A program made the position numbers and the translations under genes. Below the pieces are notes generated by a model. It did no database searches. It was given only the letters and a program-made list of their open reading frames with translations, and was not told the origin of the DNA. Source: Myxococcales bacterium (GTDB taxonomy: Bacteria > Myxococcota_A > Polyangia > Polyangiales > Ga0077539). Taken from it: a stretch of DNA of 64,000 bases. The stretch covers positions 124,001 to 188,000 of the forward strand of contig JAAFIF010000003.1 of NCBI GenBank assembly GCA_013298625.1. The letters are read 5' to 3'. Each line of letters opens with the position of its first letter. Position 1 is the first letter of the stretch. Shown here piece by piece: positions 41,733-50,743 of the stretch.

Positions 41733-41761
41733 TTGACAGGACCTCTGGATTTCGCTATGGG
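41733..41761 (+). promoter_or_regulatory. Sigma70-type promoter for rpoA-rplQ
   Basis: Perfect TTGACA at 41733-41738, 17-bp spacer, TATGGG at 41756-41761. Predicted transcript start near 41768, giving a 150-nt leader to the rpoA ATG. Placed directly after the rpsD hairpins, it should let RNA polymerase alpha be expressed apart from the upstream ribosomal genes. Confidence 0.7.
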
Positions 41762-41918
41762 CCCCGCACGCCCCGTGCCAAAGCCCAGAACCACCACCGG
41801 CGGCGATAGTTTTTAGACGACCCGGGCGGCGACCCTCGACACAACGTGACCGCGCAACGAGCGCGGCACGAACGGAAGAGTGTCGCCTCCCCTCAAAGGC
41901 ACTACGGAGAGTCATCGC

Positions 41919-42944
<1,026 letters not shown>

Positions 42945-43026
42945 GCGCGATGCTCTGCGCTCGTGACGCTGTGAAGCGCGAGCGCTGAGCGACAACGCTG
43001 ATTCGATTCGAATGACACTGAGCGCT

Positions 43027-43193
43027 GACCCTCACCCGCGATGTTGCGGGGCGCGAGGGTCGATTTCGTTCCGGAGGCCGGAGCGGGTCGGAGACTGAAC
43101 CGAAGACCCGAGCGCTCCCTCCGTTGGCTGGGCCGGTGAGCTTGCTCACCCATCGCAGCTAGAAGCCTGACAAACCGCGGGACCGGCCCGCGG
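43027..43193 (+). other. Hairpin cluster between rpoA and rplQ
   Basis: The 270-nt gap between rpoA and rplQ holds no gene but several stems: GACCCTC/GAGGGTC (43027-43033 with 43055-43061) enclosing CCCGC/GCGGG; GGTGAG/CTCACC (43135-43140 with 43145-43150); CCGCGGG/CCCGCGG (43175-43181 with 43187-43193). None has a following T run. Probably mRNA folding or processing elements ahead of rplQ. Confidence 0.6.
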
Positions 43194-43214
43194 GGGCACT
43201 GAAGAGAGAATCCA

Positions 43215-43721
43215 ATGCGTCACCTCAATATCGGCCGAAAGTTTGATCGCAACGCCTCGAATCGCCGCGCGATGTTCAAGAACCTCGTCGCGAACCTGCT
43301 CTCGCACGGGCAGATCGAGACGACCGTCGCCAAGGCGAAGGAAGTCCGCCGGATCACCGAGCGCGTCATCACCAAGGCCAAGCGCCTCGGCGCCAACGCC
43401 AACGCCGCGGAGCTCGACGCCGCTGCGGGCCGCCGCCGCCTGTCGGTCAAGCGCGACATCGGCAAGTTTCTTCCGAAGCTCGGCGAGCGCACGGTCGACG
43501 GCGAAGTGCAGACCCTCGACATGGTCGAGCACTTGTTTCGCGAAGTCGCGCCCAAGTACATCGACCGTCCCGGCGGCTACACCCGCATCATCAAGACCCG
43601 CAACCGCCGTGGCGACAACGCGCCGCTCGCGATCATTCAGCTCCTCGGCTTCGAGAAGGTGAAGCGCGCTGGCGCCGAGCCGCTCGCGGTCAAGGCCCCC
43701 AAGGTCAAGGAAGAGGGTTGA
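43215..43721 (+). CDS. rplQ: 50S ribosomal protein L17
   Basis: 168 aa. [29 protein letters not shown] and [27 protein letters not shown] are L17; the C-terminal tail ([16 protein letters not shown]) is a short extension. The stop overlaps the TTG start of the aminotransferase gene. Confidence 0.97.
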   Translation: MRHLNIGRKFDRNASNRRAMFKNLVANLLSHGQIETTVAKAKEVRRITERVITKAKRLGANANAAELDAAAGRRRLSVKRDIGKFLPKLGERTVDGEVQTLDMVEHLFREVAPKYIDRPGGYTRIIKTRNRRGDNAPLAIIQLLGFEKVKRAGAEPLAVKAPKVKEEG

Positions 43722-45082
43722 TCGCAGACGGCGCGCTGCGGGGGGACGAGCTTCCGTCGGTGGGGACGGAGGTTCCGGGGCCGCGCGCACGGCGGTGGGT
43801 CGAGCGCCTCGCGCAAAGCGAGTGTCCTGCGCTCACCGCGAGACGAAGGCGCCGCGCCGAGCTCTCGGGCACCGAGCACGACCCGATCGTGTGGACCGAG
43901 GCCCGGGGCGCGTGCGTGCGCGACGCTGATGACAATATCTACGTGGACTTTACCGCGGGATTCGGCGTCGCGATGCTCGGGCACAGCCGCCCGTCGGTGA
44001 TCGCTGCGATCCAGCGGCAGAGCGGACGGATGGTGCACGCGCTCGGCGACGTGTTTCCCAGCGATCGAAAGATCGAGCTCGAAGAGCGCTTGAGCGCGGC
44101 TGCTCCGTGGCCCAACGCGAAGGTGATCCTGGGCCTGTCGGGCGCGGACGGGATCGAGGCAGCGCTCAAGAGCGCGGTGCTCGCGACCCGGCGCGCCGGC
44201 GTGATCGCGTTCGAAGGCGGCTACCACGGCCTCGCGCACGGGCCGCTCGCGGCGTGCGGGTACAGCGCGCGGTTTCGGCAGCCCTTCGCAGGGCAGCTCA
44301 ACGCCGACGTGGCGTTCGTGAGCTATCCCGCGAAAGGGGATCGAGCCGCGATCGAAGCGTCGCGCCAAGGGGTCGCCAGGGCGCTCGCGACGGGGCGAAT
44401 GGGAACCGTGCTGGTCGAGCCGGTCCTCGGCCGTGGAGGGGTCGTGGAGGGCGACGGCGAGGCGCTCGGTCGAATCGTGCAGATGGCGCACGCCGCGGGA
44501 GCCGTCGTGATCGCGGACGAGATCTACACCGGGAGCTTTCGCTGCGCGGACGGCTGGTGCCTCTCGGGCCTCTCGTGGAGCGAGCTCCCGGACATCGTGG
44601 TGTTGGGCAAGGCGCTCGGCGGCGGGCTTCCGATCAGCGCTTGTTTGCTGCGGGACGAAGTGGCGGTGGCGTGGGGTGATCCCGACGGAGAGGCCGTTCA
44701 CACGAGCACGTTCTTGGGCAACCCGCTCGCGTGCAGCGCTGCGTTGGCGGTGATGGACGAGCTCGAGGACCCGACGGTGCGGGCGTCGGTCCGCGCGCAG
44801 GCGGAGGCGTTTTGGTCGGACGTGATCGAGCCGGTCGCGGGCGATGACCGCTGTGGAGTGCTCGGCGTCGGAGGGCGGGGTTTGCTCGTCGGGCTTCGTC
44901 TCGACGGTGGGCTGCGGCGCGTGCTCGCGGTGATGCGGGCGATGCTCGAGCGCGGGTACGTGGTGCTGCCGGGAGGGGTGAAGGGCGACCAGCTCACGTT
45001 TACGCCGCCCGCGGTGCTGACGGACGCGCAGCGCGCGCACGGGCGAGAGACGCTGCGAGCAGTGCTCTGCGAAGTGCGCTAG
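43718..45082 (+). CDS. Class III PLP-dependent aminotransferase
   Basis: 454 aa. Fold-type I class III features: VPGPRARRW near 19-27, YVDFTAGFGVAMLGHSRPSV (75-94), EGGYHG (166-171), ADEIYTG with PLP-binding D267, and Schiff-base K298 in VLGKALGGGLP. Closest in feel to GABA/omega-amino-acid transaminases that act on aldehydes; the substrate cannot be read off. The start is TTG at 43718, overlapping the rplQ stop by 4 nt, which implies translational coupling and a permissive high-expression context. Downstream are LuxE- and LuxC-like genes (22-bp gap to the untrimmed frame), suggesting a shared route. Confidence 0.88.
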   Translation: MIADGALRGDELPSVGTEVPGPRARRWVERLAQSECPALTARRRRRAELSGTEHDPIVWTEARGACVRDADDNIYVDFTAGFGVAMLGHSRPSVIAAIQRQSGRMVHALGDVFPSDRKIELEERLSAAAPWPNAKVILGLSGADGIEAALKSAVLATRRAGVIAFEGGYHGLAHGPLAACGYSARFRQPFAGQLNADVAFVSYPAKGDRAAIEASRQGVARALATGRMGTVLVEPVLGRGGVVEGDGEALGRIVQMAHAAGAVVIADEIYTGSFRCADGWCLSGLSWSELPDIVVLGKALGGGLPISACLLRDEVAVAWGDPDGEAVHTSTFLGNPLACSAALAVMDELEDPTVRASVRAQAEAFWSDVIEPVAGDDRCGVLGVGGRGLLVGLRLDGGLRRVLAVMRAMLERGYVVLPGGVKGDQLTFTPPAVLTDAQRAHGRETLRAVLCEVR

Positions 45083-45128
45083 CGTTTGGTGATTCACTGG
45101 TGTCTTGATTGTGTGTGTGGATGGTGCG

Positions 45129-46208
45129 ATGAGCAGAGCCGTCGAGATCGAGGCCAGGGCGCGCGCGATGCTGAGCCGCGGGGCGCGCGGGGCGGTGACC
45201 CGTGACGAGTTCGAGCGGCTGACGCTCGACGCGCTCGCGTGGCAGCGGGCCGAGTGTTCGGCGCTCGATCGGGCGTTGGTGGCGGCAGGAGCGGGGACGC
45301 TCGGGCCCGGGCTCGACGGCGTCGTGGGCGTTCCGACGGACGCGTTCAAGATGGCGCGGATCGCGACGTTCGCCCCCGCGCTCGAGCAGCGCGTGTTCTT
45401 CACGAGCGGAACGACGCGCGACGTCCGAGGGCGCCACGCGTTTGCGACGATGGCCCTCTACGAGCAGGCGGCGATCAGCGCGGCCGAGCGGTGGTTGTTG
45501 CCAATGCGCGACTGTCGCTTCGTGTTCTTCGCCGAGCGCGAGGCGGACAACCCGCACAGCTCGCTCAGCGCGATGCTCTCGATGTTTTCGCGGGCGCGGG
45601 GCGCGCGCGACGAGGACGTGTTCTTCGTGAGGGACGGCGCGCTCGAGGTCGCAGCAGCGCAGCGGGCGATCGAGCAGGCGTGCCGCGAGGGCGCGCCCGT
45701 CGCGCTGCTCGGGGCGACGTTTGCGTTTGTTCACTTCGCCGACGCGGTTGGTGACTGGCAGTGCGCGCTCGGCGAGGGCTCGGTCGTGATGCCCACCGGC
45801 GGATTCAAGGGGCGGTCGCGAGAGCTCGCCACCGATGAATTGATGGCCGAGATTCAAGATCGCTACGGCGTTCGGCGCTCGCAGGTGGTGCAAGAGTACG
45901 GGATGACCGAGCTCAGCTCGCAGGCGTACGAAGCGCACGCAGAGGGCGTCGCGCCGGGGCGCTATCGGTGTCCTCCGTGGATGATGGTCGACGCGGTGGA
46001 CCCCGAGACGCTCGCGGTGCTTCCTGTGGGCGAAGAAGGCATCCTGCGGGTGATCGACCTGGCCAACCTGGGGTCGTGCGTGGCGATTCAGACCGCGGAT
46101 CTCGGCGTCGTGCGAGAGGACGGCTTCGAGGTGCGCGGGCGCATGCCGGGCGCGGCGCCGCGCGGGTGCGCGAGGGCGATGGACGCGCTGCTCTCGGGCG
46201 AGCGGTGA
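45129..46208 (+). CDS. LuxE-like acyl-protein synthetase
   Basis: 359 aa. ANL-superfamily marks of LuxE: FFTSGTT (ATP loop), MPTGGFKGRSRE and QEYGMTELSSQAYE. LuxE activates fatty acids with ATP and passes the acyl group to the LuxC reductase. ATG 45129 is used; TTG 45105 would add eight residues. The stop overlaps the GTG start of the LuxC-like gene. No luxAB (luciferase) or luxD is present, so light production is not implied. Confidence 0.85.
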   Translation: MSRAVEIEARARAMLSRGARGAVTRDEFERLTLDALAWQRAECSALDRALVAAGAGTLGPGLDGVVGVPTDAFKMARIATFAPALEQRVFFTSGTTRDVRGRHAFATMALYEQAAISAAERWLLPMRDCRFVFFAEREADNPHSSLSAMLSMFSRARGARDEDVFFVRDGALEVAAAQRAIEQACREGAPVALLGATFAFVHFADAVGDWQCALGEGSVVMPTGGFKGRSRELATDELMAEIQDRYGVRRSQVVQEYGMTELSSQAYEAHAEGVAPGRYRCPPWMMVDAVDPETLAVLPVGEEGILRVIDLANLGSCVAIQTADLGVVREDGFEVRGRMPGAAPRGCARAMDALLSGER

Positions 46209-47293
46209 GCGCGGTCGCGCAGGGCATCCTCGGCGCGATCGAGCGGCTGCTCGGGGCCGAGAGAGAGAGGGCGATCGACGCGATCGTGGCGGACGGCGGG
46301 TACAGCCGCGCGATGGCCGAGTGGGGGCTCGAGGCAGCAGCGACGGTGTTCGACCGCGAGGCGATCGAGCGAACCGTCGGGCGGATGGGCGGCGATCTCG
46401 AAGGCGAGACCGTGGCGCTCTCGCTCGCCAAGAGCGTGGCGACCGCGCCGCTTCGGTCCATGGCGCTCCCGTTGCTGCGCGGGGCGAGGGCGCTGAAGGT
46501 GCGCGCTCCGCGGGAGCAGCGGGCGTTCGGGCGCATCGTCGGCGAGGCGCTCTGCGCCGAGGGGCTCGCGGTCGAGTTCGATGAGTCTCAGTGGGACGGC
46601 GCGCGGTGGTGCGAAGGCGTCTTGAATACTGGTGCGTCGGTGCTCGTCTCGTTCGGCGGCGACGCTGCGGTCGAGCGCGGTCGGGCGTTGGCGTCGGCGA
46701 CTGGCGCGCGGTTCGAGGGGCACGGCCACGGGGCGGGCGCGTCGTGGGTCGATGTCGCGGTGAGCGACGAGGATGTGCTGCAAATCGCCTGGGATTTCTG
46801 CGCGTACGACGGCAGCGGATGCTTGTCTCCGTCGGTGTTGTGGGTGACGGGCTCGCTGGACGAAGCCGTCGCGATGGGCGCTCGCGTGGCGCAGGGCATG
46901 GCGCGATGGGAGACCGAGCGTCCGCGGGGAGCACCATCGCGCGAGTGGGCCGCGCACGAGCGGTCGTGGCGGGCCGGCGCGGCGGCGACGGCGACGAGCT
47001 TCGAGGGGGGACGAGGGTTCTGCGTGGTGGTGTTTGCGCCGGGCGAAGGCGAGGCGGTCCGCGCGATCGGCGCGCGCAACGTGGTCGTTCGCTGCGCGGG
47101 GCCGAGCGGCGAGGGCGCCGAGCGGTGGATCGCTGCGAACGCTCGGTGGCTCACGACCGTGGGCGGCGACGGGTCGGCGCGCGCGCGGGTGTCTGCGCTG
47201 GGGCTCGCTGCGTTTCGTGGGCGGTTGGCGGCGTTTGGTTCGATGCAGCGGCCTCCGCTCGACGGCGAGGCGGACCCGCGGGGCGAGCGTTGA
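46205..47293 (+). CDS. LuxC-like acyl-CoA/fatty-acid reductase
   Basis: 362 aa from a GTG start overlapping the LuxE-like stop by 4 nt. Similar to the LuxC/aldehyde-dehydrogenase-like family: N-terminal helices, a nucleotide-binding half (SVLVSFGGDAAVERGRALASATGARFEGHGHG) and the acyl-carrying Cys in AYDGSGCLSPSVLWV (C206). It would reduce acyl thioesters to aldehydes with NADPH. The long open frame starting at 45968 is not the real start. Shorter than Vibrio LuxC (about 480 aa), mainly at the N-terminus. Partner of the preceding LuxE-like protein and possibly the aminotransferase. Confidence 0.82.
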   Translation: MSAVAQGILGAIERLLGAERERAIDAIVADGGYSRAMAEWGLEAAATVFDREAIERTVGRMGGDLEGETVALSLAKSVATAPLRSMALPLLRGARALKVRAPREQRAFGRIVGEALCAEGLAVEFDESQWDGARWCEGVLNTGASVLVSFGGDAAVERGRALASATGARFEGHGHGAGASWVDVAVSDEDVLQIAWDFCAYDGSGCLSPSVLWVTGSLDEAVAMGARVAQGMARWETERPRGAPSREWAAHERSWRAGAAATATSFEGGRGFCVVVFAPGEGEAVRAIGARNVVVRCAGPSGEGAERWIAANARWLTTVGGDGSARARVSALGLAAFRGRLAAFGSMQRPPLDGEADPRGER

Positions 47294-47335
47294 AAAGCGC
47301 GCGGTGATGATCGCGGGATGGCTCGTCGACGCGGC

Positions 47336-47566
47336 TCAGGCCGTCTGCGACCGCTGCGCGGATTCGAGGAGAATCAGCGCGCGGCGCGCGGCGTGCGCGA
47401 TCGTGAGCACGCACGGCTCGCACGACGATCCGCAGCAGCGCGGCCACTCGTCTTCGTCTTGCTCGATGTACGCGTGCACGCTGGCGATGAACTGCGAGTC
47501 GAGGTCGCTCTCGGCGCACGCTCGCTCGACGGCGTCGCGGATTTGCTCGGGTGTCGGGCCATTCAT
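47336..47566 (-). CDS. Small Cys-rich protein, unknown
   Basis: 76 aa. Helical N-terminus (TPEQIRDAVERACAESDLDSQFIASVHAYIEQ), then a Cys cluster RCCGSSCEPC (C44, C45, C49, C52) and a helix HAARRALILLES. Likely a metal-binding or small regulatory protein; no family recognised. It is the C-terminal part of an open frame running to 48103, but ATG 47566 is the natural start. Divergent from the zinc-ribbon protein gene. Confidence 0.68.
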   Translation of the reverse strand: MNGPTPEQIRDAVERACAESDLDSQFIASVHAYIEQDEDEWPRCCGSSCEPCVLTIAHAARRALILLESAQRSQTA

Positions 47567-47611
47567 CGCGCGGCAGGCTATCATCCTGGCTAGCAGATCG
47601 AAGCGGCCGCG

Positions 47612-48022
47612 ATGGCGATGAAGAAGCTCAGCAAGCTCAGCTCGGACGACGAGCAGCGAAGGACGATCAACGCGCTCGCGCAGAAGGTCGCGGAGCTCGA
47701 GGCCGTGCAGTCGATGCTCGTCTCGATGTTGGTCGAGCTCGGGGCGCTCGACGAGGACGAGATGCGGGCGAAGCTCAACGAGGCGCTGGCTCCAGTGCGG
47801 GGCGTGCTCGGGACGATGACGCCGCCGACGGTGGCCAGGGAGGCTTCTCCCATGGACGCGGGGAGGGGAGGGCCCTACCGGGCGTCGCTGGTCGACCTCG
47901 CTCCGAGGCTGGTCATCTGCGATTCGTGCGGCGAGACGATGGTCGCGGACCACACGCTCTACGACGATTTCGGCGGGTGCGTCTGCGAGGACTGCTTCAA
48001 CGCCGCGCGGCTCGGGCGATAG
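47612..48022 (+). CDS. Small zinc-ribbon protein with coiled coil
   Basis: 136 aa. N-terminal coiled-coil helix about 12-60 (EQRRTINALAQKVAELEAVQSML) and a C-terminal zinc ribbon: C103-x2-C106 (CDSCGETM) and C125-x2-C128 (CEDC). ATG 47612 or 47618 is possible. No family known. Divergent from another Cys-rich small protein, with a 45-bp spacer. Confidence 0.75.
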   Translation: MAMKKLSKLSSDDEQRRTINALAQKVAELEAVQSMLVSMLVELGALDEDEMRAKLNEALAPVRGVLGTMTPPTVAREASPMDAGRGGPYRASLVDLAPRLVICDSCGETMVADHTLYDDFGGCVCEDCFNAARLGR

Positions 48023-48156
48023 CCGCGACGGGTGAGGAGAAAGGACGAAATCGGGAGAGTTCCGTCCGCAGGCTTGTCCTGAGGGGGTTCGGTTCGGCAT
48101 CATCCCCGCCCCTTAGCTCCGGACCGGCGGTTCGGATTGCGAGGAGAGGATCACCG

Positions 48157-49185
48157 GTGACTGACGCTACGACTGCAAATTCTCCCACCAACGAGCTCTC
48201 GGACGACGAGGTTCGCAAGCTGTTGGATTGGTGCCGCGAGCACGCCGCAGAGGCCGACGCCCTCACCACGCTCAACGACATGGGCCCGACGCTCTTGCGC
48301 CCGTCGGTGGCCAAGGACGCGATCGCGGTCGTCAACGCGATCCTCGACGAGCTCGCGAAGGACGCGGCTCCGTCCGCGCATGTGCACGCGCACATGATGA
48401 TCCTTCTCTCGACGCTGCTCGATCACCGCACGCAGCGCGACGCGGTCGACGCGATCTTGCTGCGTTGGATGCGGCACCCGACCTCCTTCGGCCCCGCGCG
48501 CGCCACGCCGCCCGAGCTGCAGAAGGACGGCTTCGTGCAGCGCATCGCCGACGCGCTCGGCTGGGGATCGCTCTCGCTCGACGCGGACAAGGACGCGATC
48601 GCGCGGCTCTTGTCGTGGGTCGACACGTGGGCGCCCAAGCAGAAGGCGTCGGCGGGGCGGATCGTGGCGATGATGCGACGCAACTTTCCGCAGGGCGGAG
48701 AGGTGTGGAAGCTGGTTCGCGTCGAGTTCAACCGCGATCGCGAGCGGGACAAGAATCACCGCGGCAACGACCGTGGGCGCGATCGCGATCGTGATCGCCG
48801 CAACAACAAAGAGCGCGGCCCCAAAGCCGAGGCGACCAAGCCCGCAGAGGGCGCTGCCGCGGTCGAGGGCGCGGTGGTCGAAGGCGCTGCTGCGGTCGAA
48901 GGCGCGGCGGTGAGCGCCGAGGGCGTCGCGGCGGTGGCCGGAGCGACTGCAGACGGCGCAAAGAAGAAGCGTCGTCGTCGCCGTCGCAAGCGCAAGCCCG
49001 GTGACGGCACGGCGGCCAACGTGGCCGGCGCTGCTGGCGCAGAGGGCGCAGAGGGCGCTGCGGACGAAGGTGGCGACGACGGTGACGACGGCGACGACGG
49101 CGCAGAGGGCGACGCTCCTGCGGCGAGCGAGTCTGCTGCGCCGGCGAGCGAGTCGCCTGCGGCCGCGCCCGAGGGTACGGGCTGA
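48157..49185 (+). CDS. Unknown protein with basic tract and low-complexity acidic tail
   Basis: 342 aa from a GTG start (GGAGAGG, about 6 nt spacer). N-terminal 190 residues are helical (ELSDDEVRKLLDWCREHAAEADAL, HAHMMILLSTLLDHRTQRDAVDAILLRW), maybe an armadillo-like fold. Then NRDRERDKNHRGNDRGRDRDRDRR (basic/RNA-binding-like), Ala/Glu/Val-rich repeats of AAVEGA type, KKKRRRRRRKRK, and an acidic Asp/Gly-rich end. May bind nucleic acids; inference. Coding bias of the repeats is consistent with real translation. Confidence 0.72.
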   Translation: MTDATTANSPTNELSDDEVRKLLDWCREHAAEADALTTLNDMGPTLLRPSVAKDAIAVVNAILDELAKDAAPSAHVHAHMMILLSTLLDHRTQRDAVDAILLRWMRHPTSFGPARATPPELQKDGFVQRIADALGWGSLSLDADKDAIARLLSWVDTWAPKQKASAGRIVAMMRRNFPQGGEVWKLVRVEFNRDRERDKNHRGNDRGRDRDRDRRNNKERGPKAEATKPAEGAAAVEGAVVEGAAAVEGAAVSAEGVAAVAGATADGAKKKRRRRRRKRKPGDGTAANVAGAAGAEGAEGAADEGGDDGDDGDDGAEGDAPAASESAAPASESPAAAPEGTG

Positions 49186-49190
49186 GCGCG

Positions 49191-49901
49191 TTATCTCCGG
49201 CGAAACGCGTGTGCGTCTTCGCCGGAGACGTGCTCGAGAAACGCGTCGAGCGTGCGGCCGGGCTCTGAGGAGAACACGTCGAGGGGGACGATGTTCTTCA
49301 CGCGCTCGACGGCGAAGACGCGAAAGCCGTCGCGCAGCTCGCACCACGCGCCGAGCGTCCATTTGGCGCCCCAGAACGCGAGCGAGAGCGGGCGCACGAC
49401 GCGCTCGGTCGCTGCGGCGTTGACGTCGGTGTAGTCGAAGCGCAGCCGATGGTGGCTGCGGATCGCCTGGCGAACGACGGCGAGCGCGTCCGCGAATCCC
49501 GCGCTGGGCACGTGGTGGCCGGGGGCGAAGACCGCGCTCTGCTCGACGCGTTGGCGCAGGGCGGGAGGCAAGACGGCTTCGATTTTCGCGAGGGCGCGCG
49601 AGGCGCCTTCTGCGAGGGCGCTGTCTCCCCACGCGCGCACGACGCGCAGTCCGAGCGCGAGGGCCTCGAGCTCATCTGCGTCGAACATCACCGGTGGAAG
49701 GTCGAAGCCCGCTCCGAGCGCGTAGCCCACGCCCGCTTCGCCGACGATGGGGACGCCCGAGGACACGAGCGCTTGGACGTCGCGGTAGACGGTGCGCTCG
49801 CTGACCTCGAGGGTCTCGGCGATGGCGCGCGCGGTCAGCTTGCGGCGCTTTGCGCGGCGGAGGAGCTCGACGATGCGAAAGAGTCGGTCGGCGCGGCGCA
49901 T
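49191..49901 (-). CDS. WYL-domain (YafY-type) transcription regulator
   Basis: 236 aa. N-terminal helix-turn-helix MRRADRLFRIVELLRRAKRRKLTARAIAETLEVSERTVYRDV (HTH_11), then a linker and a WYL-type domain (FDYTDVNAAATERVVRPLSLAFWGAKWTLGAWCELRDGFRVFAVERV). WYL proteins bind ligands or nucleic acids and control transcription. ATG 49901; the frame runs further upstream to 50177 without conserved sequence. Overlaps the 3' end of the GST gene by 67 nt on the same strand. Confidence 0.88.
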   Translation of the reverse strand: MRRADRLFRIVELLRRAKRRKLTARAIAETLEVSERTVYRDVQALVSSGVPIVGEAGVGYALGAGFDLPPVMFDADELEALALGLRVVRAWGDSALAEGASRALAKIEAVLPPALRQRVEQSAVFAPGHHVPSAGFADALAVVRQAIRSHHRLRFDYTDVNAAATERVVRPLSLAFWGAKWTLGAWCELRDGFRVFAVERVKNIVPLDVFSSEPGRTLDAFLEHVSGEDAHAFRRR

Positions 49902-50656
49902 GGTGCGGTCTCTCTCTGCGAGGGTACGCGAGCGTCGGGGGCCGCTGTGCGTGCGTGAACGCGATCGAGCCACGCAGAGAGGGCGGGGCGTTCGGCGAGG
50001 CGCTCGCGCTGCCAGGGCGTGAGATCGGTGCGCAGCGAGTGGAGCTGGCCGAAGAGGGCGAAATCCGCGGCGGTGAGCGTGTCGGCGATCCAGAAGCCGT
50101 CGGACGGGGCGCGCGCTTCGAGTTGGTCGAGCAGGCGTTGAAAGCGGGACCAACACGCGTCGGGGCCCGCGCGCCATACGTCTCGCGCGACGAGGTTGCG
50201 GACGACCCCAGCGCGGAGGCGAGCTGGGATGATGGCCTTGATGAGCGAGGGCATCGTGTGAAAGTACGCGTCGCGGGTGCGGGGCCAGTTGCGCTCGTCG
50301 GCCCAGCGCGCGGCGACGAGAAATCCGTTGATGGCGGTGTCGGCGAGCTCTTCGTAGAGCCAGGACTCTGCGCGCTGTCGGTCGGTCGAGCCCGAGAGGC
50401 TGTTGCCCGAGAGGCGCTCGATCTCGAGGAGGATCGCGGTGGAGTCAGGGACGGGGCGCTCGTCGACGAGCAGGACTGGGACTTGCGCGGCGGGGTTGAA
50501 GCGCTTCCACGCGTCGGGGCGAGGACCCGCGCGGCGCGTGTAGGGGAGGCCCGATTGGCGCAGGGCGCGGTTGGCTTTGAGGCAGAAGGGCGAGTAGCTC
50601 TCGTGCGCGGGCAGGGAGAGCAGCTCGATCTCGAGGAGCGTGAGCGTCGGCGTCAT
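49835..50656 (-). CDS. Glutathione S-transferase family protein
   Basis: 273 aa. Thioredoxin-like N-terminal half (LLEIELLSLPAHESYSPFCLKANRAL; NPAAQVPVLLVDERPVPDSTAILLEIERL) and a helical C-terminal half with SDGFWIADTLTAADFALFGQLHSL (conserved Asp of GST helix 6). GST enzymes bind glutathione; target unknown. ATG 50656 preferred over GTG 50665. The last 22 residues (TAPCAAPTDSFASSSSSAAQ) lie over the WYL regulator start and are non-conserved. Confidence 0.85.
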   Translation of the reverse strand: MTPTLTLLEIELLSLPAHESYSPFCLKANRALRQSGLPYTRRAGPRPDAWKRFNPAAQVPVLLVDERPVPDSTAILLEIERLSGNSLSGSTDRQRAESWLYEELADTAINGFLVAARWADERNWPRTRDAYFHTMPSLIKAIIPARLRAGVVRNLVARDVWRAGPDACWSRFQRLLDQLEARAPSDGFWIADTLTAADFALFGQLHSLRTDLTPWQRERLAERPALSAWLDRVHARTAAPDARVPSQRETAPCAAPTDSFASSSSSAAQSAAS

Positions 50657-50743
50657 GGGAGACACCGTACGAGGGGGCTCCTGACAGCGTGCTGTCAGCA
50701 GTGATCGAGCGCTGTCAATCTGCTGGCGACTTGAATAGATGGG

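Noticed and set aside
45000-46937. 645-aa minus-strand frame over the LuxE/LuxC-like genes
   Set aside because: Arg/Pro-rich with no domain; opposite frames have clear catalytic motifs and 4-nt gene overlaps.
43718-47293. Full bioluminescence (lux) operon
   Set aside because: Only LuxE- and LuxC-like genes are present; luxA, luxB and luxD are absent in the window.
48850-49180. Repeat array or CRISPR-like structure
   Set aside because: The repeated pattern is in-frame Ala/Val/Glu/Gly low-complexity coding sequence with no spacers.
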